Positions 16,611 to 25,125 of a stretch of 64,000 nucleotides of DNA are shown in pieces. Positions within the stretch are counted from its first letter, which is position 1. Each line of letters opens with the position of its first letter. This DNA is from Planctomycetaceae bacterium. GTDB lineage: Bacteria; Planctomycetota; Planctomycetia; Pirellulales; PALSA-1355. The notes under the pieces are model-generated. The model saw only the letters and a list, made by a program, of their open reading frames with translations. It searched no databases and was not told the DNA's origin. Position numbers and translations under genes: made by a program. Location of the stretch: contig PLYM01000213.1 of NCBI GenBank assembly GCA_003153375.1, positions 18,151 through 82,150 on the forward strand, read 5' to 3'.

Positions 16611-16916
16611 CTAACCGGCAGCAGGTCCGGCCATCCAACGCGCGTATCTGCGTTTTGCGACGAAAAGCAACAGCAAGCCGCTCAAGGCCAGCAGCGACCA
16701 GCGAAGGTACGTCGCTTCGCTGAACGAAAGCCCGAGCCCGGTCCAAAGTGCCATGTGCGCGGCCAGGCAGACCGGGCACTTGGGCATCAGCACCCAGACG
16801 GCGAGCGAGAACGTTCCGGCGGCGAACTCCCAACTGCGCCGCGGCTCAAGCGGCGCGGGTGGGCAATCACCGTGGCAGCATCCGCCGTTCAATGGCAATC
16901 CTTCTCGTGGCAGCAT
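16611..16916 (-). CDS. Small CPxC membrane protein
   Basis: 101 residues. A CCHGDC motif at residues 13-18 is followed by two hydrophobic segments, about 30-58 and 70-86. The first carries MPKCPVCLAAHMALWTGLGLS, a CPxC pair within the membrane like those in MerC-type and other small thiol membrane proteins. The start overlaps the end of the DUF899 gene by 28 nt in another frame, so translation is likely coupled. It ends the ArsR-SRPBCC-DUF899 group. A metal- or thiol-handling role is inferred only from the Cys motifs and the neighbouring thioredoxin-like gene. Confidence 0.7.
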   Translation of the reverse strand: MLPREGLPLNGGCCHGDCPPAPLEPRRSWEFAAGTFSLAVWVLMPKCPVCLAAHMALWTGLGLSFSEATYLRWSLLALSGLLLLFVAKRRYARWMAGPAAG

Positions 16917-17659
16917 GATCCGGCGCCCTGCGATGTCGGTTCATATTTGTCGTGATGACGCACCCACGCCATGGGCGAAGGCAAGCCGCCTTCGTTGCGT
17001 CCCTTGGTTACGCGGTCGAGGATGGCGTAGGTTCCCAACATCGCCTCCAGGCCGCGGCCATAGGTGGAGTAGGTGTGAAATATCGTACCGCCGGGATCCT
17101 TGCAGAAACAACTCAGGCCGGGATTTTCCTCACCATGCGGAGCAGTGGTGGCGAAGTTGTAGGCCTTCGCGCCGCTGTCGACTTCTTGCTTGGTGAAGTA
17201 CACGCCAAAGTCGCGGTTGAAGTCGTTGCCCCCGGACGACACCCAGCGAAAGTGCCAGCCCATCCGCTTCGGGAACGCGGCCAGTTTCTCCACGGGCGCC
17301 CGCGAGATCAGCACCAACGAGACGTCGCGCGCCCCCAGATGCTCGACCGCGCCCTGCATGTGATCCATCACATACGAGCAGCCCGGGCAACCCTCTTCCC
17401 AATCGGGACCAAACATGAAGTGATAGGTGGCCAGTTGGCTCCGTCCGTTGAACAGATCGGCCAGGCTAAGTTTGCCCTGGGGCCCGGTGAAGACGTATTC
17501 CTTCTCGACGCGGGTCCAGGGAAGTTCGCGCCGCAGGCCGGCGAGCTCATCGCTCAAGCGGGTCAGTTCCTTTTCTTTCGCCAGGAACTGCGTGTGGGCG
17601 GTCAACCATTCGCGACGTGAGACGACTTGCGGATCTCGGGTGGCCGTGGCGGTATTCAT
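16889..17659 (-). CDS. DUF899 thioredoxin-like protein
   Basis: 256 residues. DUF899 (PF05988) features are the N-terminal SRREWLTAHTQFLAKEKELTR helix, then FNGRSQLATYHFMFGPDWEEGCPGCSYVMDH with a CPGC pair at residues 91-94, and the C-terminal GTIFHTYSTYGRGLE. DUF899 proteins have a thioredoxin fold and predicted redox activity. The tail GSCCHEKDCH is an extra Cys/His cluster echoed in the overlapping downstream protein. It follows the SRPBCC gene by 43 nt on the same strand and is probably part of the same ArsR-controlled operon. Confidence 0.9.
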   Translation of the reverse strand: MNTATATRDPQVVSRREWLTAHTQFLAKEKELTRLSDELAGLRRELPWTRVEKEYVFTGPQGKLSLADLFNGRSQLATYHFMFGPDWEEGCPGCSYVMDHMQGAVEHLGARDVSLVLISRAPVEKLAAFPKRMGWHFRWVSSGGNDFNRDFGVYFTKQEVDSGAKAYNFATTAPHGEENPGLSCFCKDPGGTIFHTYSTYGRGLEAMLGTYAILDRVTKGRNEGGLPSPMAWVRHHDKYEPTSQGAGSCCHEKDCH

Positions 17660-17702
17660 GACGGAGAAGTCCTGAAAGTTATGTTGATTGAGCTGTCGGT
17701 CG

Positions 17703-18188
17703 TTATTTCTTGCGCTGCGTTGAGGTGCTCTGCGTGGAGGTGCGCTCCGCGCGTGCGCCGATTTTCTCGATCCAATGGCTCCATCCCTTGGTCATGCCCT
17801 CGCGATGTTCGGGCGTGATCCATCCCATGCCGCGGTGTACGAACGTCAAGCGGGTGCCGCTTCCCTGGGCGGTGAAACGATATTGGATATGATTGGCCGC
17901 GGGATAGGACATCATCAAAGGTCCGCAAATCTCGAGCAACGTCGGGGGCTTGATCACCTGCACGTGTCCCCACAGGTGGCCCGCGTTGTTTCCCAAATCG
18001 CGAAACCATCGCCCGCCGGGCCAGGCTTCGAGCTTGAACGGCATTGGCGTGCCATCCATCATTTGCGAGTCGGGACCAATTTCGTCGAGCATCGCCGCGA
18101 AGGCGACCTCGATCGGCGCGGCGATGTCGATCGACTTGTGAATCTCGACGGATTCGATTGAATGCTGGCGTTGCGTTTCGGTGGTCAT
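17703..18188 (-). CDS. SRPBCC-family protein
   Basis: 161 residues from ATG 18188, which forms an ATGA overlap with the ArsR stop; AAGGAACC lies 4 nt upstream. Bet v1/START-like fold: SIDIAAPIEVAFAAMLDEIG, LEAWPGGRWFRDLG, GHVQVIKPPTLLEICGPLMM, TRLTFVHRGMGWITPEHREG, then the C-terminal helix. It belongs to the SRPBCC proteins encoded beside ArsR regulators. It is divergent from the SRPBCC protein at 15358-15819, so the two operons are not a recent duplication. Confidence 0.88.
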   Translation of the reverse strand: MTTETQRQHSIESVEIHKSIDIAAPIEVAFAAMLDEIGPDSQMMDGTPMPFKLEAWPGGRWFRDLGNNAGHLWGHVQVIKPPTLLEICGPLMMSYPAANHIQYRFTAQGSGTRLTFVHRGMGWITPEHREGMTKGWSHWIEKIGARAERTSTQSTSTQRKK

Positions 18189-18562
18189 GAGGTTCCTTTC
18201 TTGCGAGTTGATCGCTCGGCGGTGCTTGCCAGGTTCTGGGCACGGCGCTCGGCCCGCACTTTGATTCGGTCGAGCTGACGTTCCCAATGTTGTTCGAACG
18301 ACTTCACCCAGTCGTAGACGGGCCGCAGCTGATCGACGTTGAGTTCGTAGACCCGGTGCTGACCCTGCTTGCTGACGGAAACGAGACCGACCTCGCGCAG
18401 CACGCCCAAGTGTTTCGAAACGGCCGGCTGCGGCAGTCCCAGCGTGACGACGATGGTGCCCACGGCCAGGCCGCGGCCTCGCGACAGCAGGTCGATGATC
18501 TGCCGTCGTCGCGGTTCGGCAATGGCGGTAAAGACGTTGGACGCTGAGGCGGTTCGTGACAT
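18185..18562 (-). CDS. ArsR-family autorepressor
   Basis: 125 residues. Winged helix with FTAIAEPRRRQIIDLLSRG, the recognition helix LGLPQPAVSKHLGVLREVGLVSV (about residues 41-63), and the wing QGQHRVYELN. A basic C-terminal tail (RAERRAQNLASTAERSTRKK) extends beyond the usual fold. No metal-binding Cys pair. It heads the minus-strand operon ArsR-SRPBCC-DUF899-CPxC. Its ATG is 6 nt from a consensus -10 box, and a palindrome in the promoter spacer is the probable operator. Confidence 0.92.
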   Translation of the reverse strand: MSRTASASNVFTAIAEPRRRQIIDLLSRGRGLAVGTIVVTLGLPQPAVSKHLGVLREVGLVSVSKQGQHRVYELNVDQLRPVYDWVKSFEQHWERQLDRIKVRAERRAQNLASTAERSTRKKGTS

Positions 18563-18568
18563 GCCGGG

Positions 18569-18596
18569 ATTATATTCCCAATACGGAATATGTCAA
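18569..18596 (-). promoter_or_regulatory. Consensus sigma70-like promoter with ArsR operator palindrome in the spacer
   Basis: On the minus strand: TTGACA (18591-18596), 16-nt spacer, TATAAT (18569-18574), both perfect consensus. The inverted repeat ATATTCC-N6-GGAATAT (18572-18578 and 18585-18591) fills the spacer and touches both boxes. The ATG begins 6 nt after the -10, the same geometry as the promoter at 15002-15029 although the operator sequence differs. Confidence 0.85.
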
Positions 18597-18685
18597 GCGC
18601 GAGAAAAATAGCCGGCCACAAAACGGCCTGTTGAATGCAAAGAGGGGGCGGGTCGGACTGTTTGCTAGCCGGGCTGCTGGCAGCG

Positions 18686-19672
18686 TCACGTTTTTTGCTG
18701 GCGGCGCGATGCTTCGAATACGGCGGCAAAGGTGAACCCGCCTTGCAGCGTGCCCTGCGGGTCGATGTAGTACCAGTCGTTGAGGTTCGCAAGGCTGACG
18801 CTGGCTTTCGAGCCCAATTCCAGTGGGGCCAGGTTAGCGGGAGCGTTGGCCAGCGTGCCGTAGACCAGGTCCCCTTCCAGCGCGGTCACGGTGACTCAGA
18901 TGTATTCGGTCACGTGCTCAGATCGGAACGGCGCCTTGATGGAAAAGTCTTCGCCGGCGGTTGTTTCATACGCGGCCACGAATTGCGGTCAGTTCGCTCG
19001 CGCCTTGGCCACCGCCTCCACCATCAGGGGGGTCGTCGTCGGAAACGGAAATGACGGGCGCGGTCAGCGAATGCTGCAAAGCGGCCAGAGGGTCGTCGGA
19101 TTGCAGGGCGCGCAGGGTCTCCTCGTGGATGGGATAGCCCCGCTCAGTATCGGGAACTTAAATCAGCAGGCAATTCTCGTCCAAAAACTCCGCCAGCAGC
19201 TTCGCCAGCCGTCGGTAGCACTCGGTAATTTCCGCGTCGGTCGCTGAGCTGTTGGTTGCCAGGTCATCGAAGGAAAACCAGGCCCGATGTTGGGCGAAGA
19301 GGCGTCGAGTGCGCAGATCGACTCCGCCGCCGTCTCGGGATCGTTCACATAAGGGCAGGGCACTCAATTGACCAGGTAGGCCCGGTTGTGGTGCACGATC
19401 GTGTTGATGAAGCCCGCACAGACCGCGAACCCGTCGGGCCCCTCGGCGGTGCCATCGCCCAGGTCGGCATTCCACGCTCGGCTGGCCATTTTGGCGAGCA
19501 CGACCTGGTCGAACGTCACGGGCTCGCGCAGCAGCGCGACCAGCGAAATCATGCGCCCTGCGCGTCGCCTGCGTCGCCGCCAGTAGAGCCAAACCGCGAC
19601 ACCCGCCGCCGCGGCCGTGGCGACCAACGTGATCCAGATGATGAGCTGCACGGTGTGTGGCATCGAAATCAC
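18686..19672 (-). pseudogene. Decayed DUF2314-domain membrane-anchored protein gene
   Basis: Reading the minus strand from ATG 19672 gives an N-terminal transmembrane segment (VQLIIWITLVATAAAAGVAVWLYW), a helical middle, and a C-terminal DUF2314-like domain (FVAAYETTAGEDFSIKAPF, EGDLVYGTLANAP, LNDWYYIDPQGTLQGGFT). Six lesions interrupt it: TGA at 19364-19366, a frameshift near 19300-19310, TAA at 19158-19160, a frameshift in the six-G run at 19027-19032, TGA at 18989-18991 and TGA at 18896-18898. The last two fall where Trp is expected (AR-x-PQF and EYI-x-VTVTALEGD), as TGG-to-TGA changes would produce. No intact copy is in the window. Confidence 0.85.
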
Positions 19673-19878
19673 TCGATGACCGCCGCCAGCCCAAGGGCGT
19701 GCCTCCCAGCGAGCAAACGCTTGTCAGGGAAGCAGCGCGCCGGCGTCGGTTGATTAGTATACATACGTACATTATCATAATAATGTCCGAAAGCAAGAGG
19801 TATACCAACCAATGAACCGGTGACGGTGAGGCGGGCATCCGTTAATTCCGAACGCCAGGGAGCGTGGAGCTTGCCCAC

Positions 19879-19895
19879 GTGGGCCTTTGGCCCAC
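19879..19895. repeat. Palindromic repeat family C, copy 1
   Basis: GTGGGCC-TTT-GGCCCAC, perfect 7-bp arms with a 3-nt loop, located downstream of the sulfatase gene (minus strand). The same element with 9-bp arms occurs at 62504-62524. A hairpin this tight could act at an mRNA 3' end. Confidence 0.6.
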
Positions 19896-19937
19896 AGGGA
19901 TTTCGCCACGTCTACCATCCGCCAAGAGGGGCCCGCC

Positions 19938-22349
19938 TTACTTCTTCGGCGTCACGTCGAAGGTGATCTTTTCGATCGATCCGGTGAAGGCGAACGGCAT
20001 CTTGCTCATGTAGTCGGCGTCGACGGGCGAAATCGAGTCGCGGCCGACCTCGAAGGGTTCGACGCCGTGGCGAAACATGGCCTTCTTCGTTTCGCCTTCG
20101 GCGGCCAACTGGCCGTTGACGAACAGTTTTACGGTCGCTCCGTCGCTGATCGTGCTGCCCTTGGGGGTGCCCTTCGACACATAGTCCAGCTTCAACGTCA
20201 CCTTGCCGGCCGGCAACTTGTCCTGGGCCTCGACGTCGTAGAACTCGAAGTCGGCCATGTTGTAATGGTAGGCCGGCTTGCCGTCCTTGACGCACAGAGT
20301 CCATCCGCCCGAGATGCCGCCGGCGCAGGCGATCACGCCTTCGCAGCCGGCCTCGGGCACGATCAGGTCGGCCGTGATCGTGTGCGAATTCGGATAGACC
20401 ATGGGGCCGATGGGCTCCGGCAACCGGACGTTGTTTCCAAAGTAGGTCCAACTGGTGCGGGGCGCGCCGGCGATGCGATTTCGCGAGTCGAGTCGTTCGG
20501 CCAGCCGTGGATCGAGCGGAAGGACATCGTACTTCTTCGCCTCTTCGACGAACAGCGTCTGGAGCTCTTTCAACTTCTGCGGATTCTTGGCCGCCAGATC
20601 GTCGGCCTGGCTGAAGTCGGCATCGAGGTTGAATAGCTCCCAGGGAGCCTTGAGAAAGTCCCCCTCCTTGCCCGCCGTGGTCCACGGCACTCCAAAGCGA
20701 CTGCTGGCCAGCCAGCCGTCGTGATAAATGGCCCGATTCACGAACATCTCATAGTACTGCGTCGTGCGCTTGCTCGGCGCTTTGGGATCCTCGAAGGTCG
20801 AGACCATCGACACTCCCTCGATGGGCTTCTGCGCGATGCCGTTGACGGATTTGGGCGCGGCGATCTTGCAGGCCTCGAGAATGGTGGGCGCCACGTCGAT
20901 AACGTGGTGATACTGCGTGCGGATCTCTCCCTTGGCCTTGATGCCCCGGGGCCAGTGTACGATCAGTGGGTTTCGCGTGCCGCCCAGGTGACTGGCGACC
21001 TGCTTGGTCCATTGAAACGGCGTGGCCATGGCCCAGGCCCAGCCAACCGGCACGTGGGGCTCCGACTCGGGGCCGCCGATCTGGTCGATGCGTTTGATGA
21101 TGCTAGGCAGGCCGGGGTTGAACCCGACCAGGCTGGCCACTTCGTTGAAGGTTCCTTCGAGTCCCCCCTCGGCGCTGGGGCCGTTGTCGCCCACGACGTA
21201 GAAGACCAATGTGTTGTCGAGCTCGCCGGACTTTTCCAGGCTGTCGATCAGCCGTCCGACGTGAAAATCGGTGTGGGCCATGAAGGCGGCGTAGTTTTCC
21301 ATCAGCCGGCAATAGACCTGTTTGGCGTCCGCGGGTTGATTGTCCCAGGCCGGAATCTCCTTGGGCCGCGGCGTGAGCTTCGCGCTGGCTGGAATGACTC
21401 CCACCTTCTTTTGCTGGTCAAAGGTGATCTCGCGCTGCCGGTCCCAGCCGTGGTCGAACTTGCCGACGAACCGGGCTCTCCAGTCGGGCGGAGCGTGGTG
21501 CGGGGCGTGCGCGGCACCGGTGCTGAAGAAACAGAACCACGGTTTCTGCGGATTGGCCGCGCGGGTGTTGCTGGTCCAGGCGATGGCCTCGTCGGTGATG
21601 TCGGCGGTGAAGTGGTATCCCTGTTCCGGCGACTTGGGGGCGTTGACCGGCGTCGTGTTGCGATACAGCACGGGATAGTACTGACTCGTTTCGCCCTGAT
21701 TGAAGCCGTAGAAATATTCGAAACCCTGGCCGGTGGGCCAGCGATCGAACGGACCGGCGGGGCTGATCTCGGGCTCAGGCGTGTTGTGGGCCTTGCCGAA
21801 CATGGCCGTGGCATATCCATTGTCGCGCAGCGTCTCGCCCACCAGGGCGCAACTGCGGGGGATGATCCCGGTGTAGCCAGGATATCCGGTGCCGCATTCG
21901 ATGATGACGCCGGTGCCAGCGCTGTGATGATTGCGGCCCGTCAACAAGGCCGCTCGCGTCGGCGAGCAGAGCGCCGTGGTGTGAAAGCGGGTGTACTTCA
22001 ACCCGTTGTTGGCCAGCTTGTCCATGTTCGGCGTGGGCACCGGCCCGCCAAAGGTTTGACACATGCCGAATCCGACGTCATCGAGCAAGATCAACAGCAC
22101 GTTGGGGCTGCCGGCGGGCGCTTTGACGGGCTGCGGATAACTGGGCGTCGAGTCCTTGTAGGTCTGGCCGATCTTGCCCTTGAACGCGGGGTCGGGCTGC
22201 GGAAGCTGCGCGCCGCTGGCGACGGTCTTGCCGGCACTCTTGTCTTGAGCATGCGCTAAGTTGGCGAGCCGGCCCGAGGCACACAGCCAGCCGATCAGAG
22301 CTCCGGCGAAAAGCATCGCCACCGCGGTGAAGCGCATGGAACGTGACAT
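19938..22349 (-). CDS. Secreted formylglycine-dependent arylsulfatase
   Basis: 803 residues. Signal peptide about residues 1-34 (AVAMLFAGALIGWLCASG). The sulfatase domain starts with NVLLILLDDVGFG, the metal-binding Asp pair. The C-x-P-S-R-like activation motif is LCSPTRAALLTGR, with Cys128 as the residue converted to formylglycine. The later FYVVGDNGPSAEGGLEG supplies the second metal site. The closest family type is the long PAS/AtsA-like S1 sulfatases; the last 130 residues form a beta-rich C-terminal domain. It acts outside the cytoplasm on sulfated polysaccharides or small esters (inferred). A beta-lactamase-family gene lies 122 nt upstream on the same strand. Confidence 0.93.
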   Translation of the reverse strand: MSRSMRFTAVAMLFAGALIGWLCASGRLANLAHAQDKSAGKTVASGAQLPQPDPAFKGKIGQTYKDSTPSYPQPVKAPAGSPNVLLILLDDVGFGMCQTFGGPVPTPNMDKLANNGLKYTRFHTTALCSPTRAALLTGRNHHSAGTGVIIECGTGYPGYTGIIPRSCALVGETLRDNGYATAMFGKAHNTPEPEISPAGPFDRWPTGQGFEYFYGFNQGETSQYYPVLYRNTTPVNAPKSPEQGYHFTADITDEAIAWTSNTRAANPQKPWFCFFSTGAAHAPHHAPPDWRARFVGKFDHGWDRQREITFDQQKKVGVIPASAKLTPRPKEIPAWDNQPADAKQVYCRLMENYAAFMAHTDFHVGRLIDSLEKSGELDNTLVFYVVGDNGPSAEGGLEGTFNEVASLVGFNPGLPSIIKRIDQIGGPESEPHVPVGWAWAMATPFQWTKQVASHLGGTRNPLIVHWPRGIKAKGEIRTQYHHVIDVAPTILEACKIAAPKSVNGIAQKPIEGVSMVSTFEDPKAPSKRTTQYYEMFVNRAIYHDGWLASSRFGVPWTTAGKEGDFLKAPWELFNLDADFSQADDLAAKNPQKLKELQTLFVEEAKKYDVLPLDPRLAERLDSRNRIAGAPRTSWTYFGNNVRLPEPIGPMVYPNSHTITADLIVPEAGCEGVIACAGGISGGWTLCVKDGKPAYHYNMADFEFYDVEAQDKLPAGKVTLKLDYVSKGTPKGSTISDGATVKLFVNGQLAAEGETKKAMFRHGVEPFEVGRDSISPVDADYMSKMPFAFTGSIEKITFDVTPKK

Positions 22350-22471
22350 GATGTGAATCCTTGCCGTGGGAGTTGCCTTGGTCCGACCGTTCGCATATCG
22401 GTCTTGCCCAATGGATTAGAACGGAAAGAGGTGCGCGAAGTCCACCGCCGATCCCACGTTGGTGCGGCCCG

Positions 22472-23941
22472 CTACTGCGCCTTGCCGATTAGTTCCGGCT
22501 GCTTGAGGCGGAAGAAGCCGACGTTCGATTCGGAGTTGAAGGCGAGGTCGTCGCCGGTGAACTTCAGACGGAAGGTGACGATGAAGGGGGTTTCGTAAAA
22601 GCAGACCTTGGCCGTGAACTCGTCGTTCATCCAACCGCCGGCGACCGCCACGGGCTGTCGCGGCAGCAGGCCCCAAGCGGCTTGTCCGGACAGCCATTTG
22701 CCATGGCCGCAGTCGATGCATTGCTCAGTGCCGTCGGCCCGGATGACCAGCGCGTCGTGGCCGTCGGCCGGGTCGCGCGCCAGAATGATCGATTCGAGCT
22801 TTTGTTCGTTGGCCGGGAAGGTGTACGTCTTGCCGGCGAACCGCGGGTTTTCTGAAGCGGCCGCGGGCAAGCGAACGGCGAGCCCGCTGAGCTTCTGACG
22901 AAGCTTGCTCGCGGCTTCGCCGTCGGGTGCCAGCGAGGCGGGCTTGAGCGCGGGCAGGAGCTTGTCCCAAATCAGATTCAGGATCTCCTGCATGTTCTTG
23001 ACGCCGCTGGTGATCACGACCACGGCATCCTGCTCGGGCATGACCACGCAGTATTGGCCGAACGCCCCGTCGCCACGATAGGCGCCGTGGCGGCAGCGCC
23101 AGAACTGATAGCCATAGCCCTGATCCCAATCGCTGAGCGGGCTGCTGCCGTTCGAGGTTTGTCGCGACGTGGCGGCTTCGATCCACTCGCCGGGCACGAG
23201 TTGTTTGTCGTGCCACATGCCTTTCTGTAAGTAGAGCTGGCCAAAGCGGGCGATGTCCTCGGTGCGAATGCTCAGCCCGTAACCGCCGGTGGAGATGCCT
23301 TCGGGGCTGGTTTCCCAGGTGGGGTGCTCGATGCCCAGTGGCTCGAAGAGCCGCGGCGCGAGGTAGTCGAGCAGAGTCTGGCCGGTCACTTTCTGTACGA
23401 TCGCCGACTGCATGTAGGTGGCCGACGTGTTGTAAAGAAAATGCGTGCCGGGCTTGAACGCCACGCGATGGTCCAGGAAGGTTTTGGTCCAGGGCTCCTT
23501 GGTCGTGCGTAGCGGCTCGGACTCGTGGCCGGTCGCCATGCGCAACAAATCGCTCACGCGCATCGCCTTCAAATAATCGCTCGGCTCGGCCGGTGCGGCG
23601 TCGGGAAAAAACTTCAGTACCGGGTCGTCGAGGCTCAGCTTGCCTTCGGCGATCGCCAGGCCCACGGCGGTGGAGGTAAAACTCTTGCTCAGCGAGTAGA
23701 GTGAGTGCCGTGCCTCGGCATGGTAGGGCGCCCACCAACCTTCGGCCACAACCCGGCCATGTCGCAAGAGCATGAAGCTATTGAGCGAATCGATCTGGTC
23801 GATCGCCTCGACAAACGCCAACACCTCGGACGAGGAGACGCCTTCACTCTCCGGCGCGCTGCGGGGCAGCGGAGCTGAGGACGCGCGGAGGGGAATGATC
23901 GAGATCAAGACAAGCAAGGCGGCGCGAAAGGCAGGCTTCAT
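22472..23941 (-). CDS. Exported serine hydrolase, class C beta-lactamase/esterase family
   Basis: 489 residues with a signal peptide (FRAALLVLISIIPLRASS). The serine beta-lactamase-like domain covers about residues 30-335. The nucleophile motif S-x-x-K is SLSK at 83-86, and the second motif is LYNTSATYMQ (Tyr/Asn). A DQGYGYQFWRCRHGAYRGDGAFGQYCVV block matches the third (HxG-type) region. A C-terminal lipocalin-like beta domain of about 130 residues follows, as in many esterase-type members. Substrate unknown; true beta-lactamase activity is unlikely. No accessory regulator adjacent. Confidence 0.88.
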   Translation of the reverse strand: MKPAFRAALLVLISIIPLRASSAPLPRSAPESEGVSSSEVLAFVEAIDQIDSLNSFMLLRHGRVVAEGWWAPYHAEARHSLYSLSKSFTSTAVGLAIAEGKLSLDDPVLKFFPDAAPAEPSDYLKAMRVSDLLRMATGHESEPLRTTKEPWTKTFLDHRVAFKPGTHFLYNTSATYMQSAIVQKVTGQTLLDYLAPRLFEPLGIEHPTWETSPEGISTGGYGLSIRTEDIARFGQLYLQKGMWHDKQLVPGEWIEAATSRQTSNGSSPLSDWDQGYGYQFWRCRHGAYRGDGAFGQYCVVMPEQDAVVVITSGVKNMQEILNLIWDKLLPALKPASLAPDGEAASKLRQKLSGLAVRLPAAASENPRFAGKTYTFPANEQKLESIILARDPADGHDALVIRADGTEQCIDCGHGKWLSGQAAWGLLPRQPVAVAGGWMNDEFTAKVCFYETPFIVTFRLKFTGDDLAFNSESNVGFFRLKQPELIGKAQ

Positions 23942-24300
23942 GGAGTCGATGGTCCTGGCGGAAAGTTTTGAAGGGCCGGTACGGAGCCGTCGATTAGCCT
24001 ACTCGCCGGGTGACGCCATGGCCAGAAGTTGGCCACGGTTCCTGGTCGCGCAAAAGGAATGTTGGCTCTGGGGATGCTGCGGAAAGCGGGATGCTGTCGT
24101 GGCGAATTCGCTGGAAATTAGGCCAGTCGTTTTGGTAGGTTGCCCGATCGTCGAGCGGGTTCGGCGGCGCCGGAAGAAGCGACAAACCGCTTCCTGCTCG
24201 AAGATCGTCAACGAGACTGAAGGGCGAGCCTCACGACGCATCCTCAGCCCCATCTGGCCGTGGCCTATCACTTCGTTTCTTGCAGACACAAGGAGGTCTC
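23942..24300. other. Intergenic region, no gene seen
   Basis: 359 nt between two divergent genes (serine hydrolase and leucine-rich-repeat gene). It should hold promoters for both. No strong -35/-10 pair was recognised. The only clear signal is the AAGGAGG ribosome site at its right end (24290-24296). Frames open here have no recognisable content. Confidence 0.5.
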
Positions 24301-25048
24301 ATGCGAGATGATTCTCTCAATCAAATCACTGAGCAAACTGACGGACCGCCCCCCAGTGAGGCCTGGCTATTCGCGCAAGCCATCATGGGAAATCCGATTC
24401 CCCGAATTGTCAGCCCGGAAGCGGCGGCTCGAGCGAAGCGCGACGAATTGCAGCGACTGGCCCAATTATCGGCGCCGCGACGTCGATTTGGCAGCCGTCG
24501 CATGTATTGCACGGATCGCGAGTTTGCGGAGATTGTCATTGTGCGCTGGCAGATTCCGTGATGCGGATCTCGCGCCGCTGGCGGCACTCTTCGATCTCGA
24601 GAAATTGTCTCTATCCGAGAACGACAAGATCAATGGCACGTTTTGCGTGCATCTGGCCGGGCTGCGGCGGCTGCGGGAGCTGTCGCCTGGAGAGCACATT
24701 AGCGACGATGGGCTCGCGTGCATTGCGAGGATTGCAAACCTCGAAACTTTGTTTCTCAAGGGACCATTCTCTGACGCCGGCTTGGGACAAATCCGCTCTC
24801 TCAAACGCCTGCAGACGCTGTACGTCACCTCGGAGCGAGTCACACCTGAGGGTCTTGCCGTCGTGGCAGAGCTTCCGGAATTGACGGACCTTGGCCTGAG
24901 AGTCACGCCGGTTACCGACGCCAGCGTTCCGATACTCGCGCGTTGCAAGGCGCTCGCATCTCTTACGCTGTTCCACTCCGACTTGACGTACGAGGGCCGC
25001 AAGCTGCTGCGTGAGGCATTGCTCGATTGCGATCTCGACGAGCACTGA
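24301..25048 (+). pseudogene. Leucine-rich-repeat protein gene interrupted by a frameshift
   Basis: ATG 24301 has an excellent AAGGAGG site 4 nt before it and opens a frame reading RDDSLNQITEQTDGPPPSEAWL through RAKRDELQRLAQLSA. It then loses sense near 24470-24490 and stops at 24561. The other frame supplies the continuation: VDLAAVACIARIASLRRLSL and at least six LRR units (LAPLAALFDLEKLSLSEN, DDGLACIARIANLETLFL, DAGLGQIRSLKRLQTLYV, PEGLAVVAELPELTDLGL), ending at 25048. One single-base shift would restore a protein of about 248 residues, so this is either a fresh pseudogene or an assembly error. The LRR type is the cysteine-free RI-like form common in planctomycetes. Confidence 0.75.
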
Positions 25049-25125
25049 GGAACAGGCTTCGAGTCAACCGTATTCGCGTCGTTGGTTCAATCGAACCAGG
25101 CGCACATGATTCAAAGGCCTACCGA

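Noticed and set aside
18896..19366. TGA recoded as Trp or selenocysteine in the DUF2314 gene
   Set aside because: The gene also has a TAA and two frameshifts, one TGA is not at a Trp site, no SECIS-like hairpin was seen, and other genes in the window use TGA as stop (for example both ATGA overlaps).
20721..22259. 512-codon open frame on the plus strand
   Set aside because: Antisense of the arylsulfatase, no family features.
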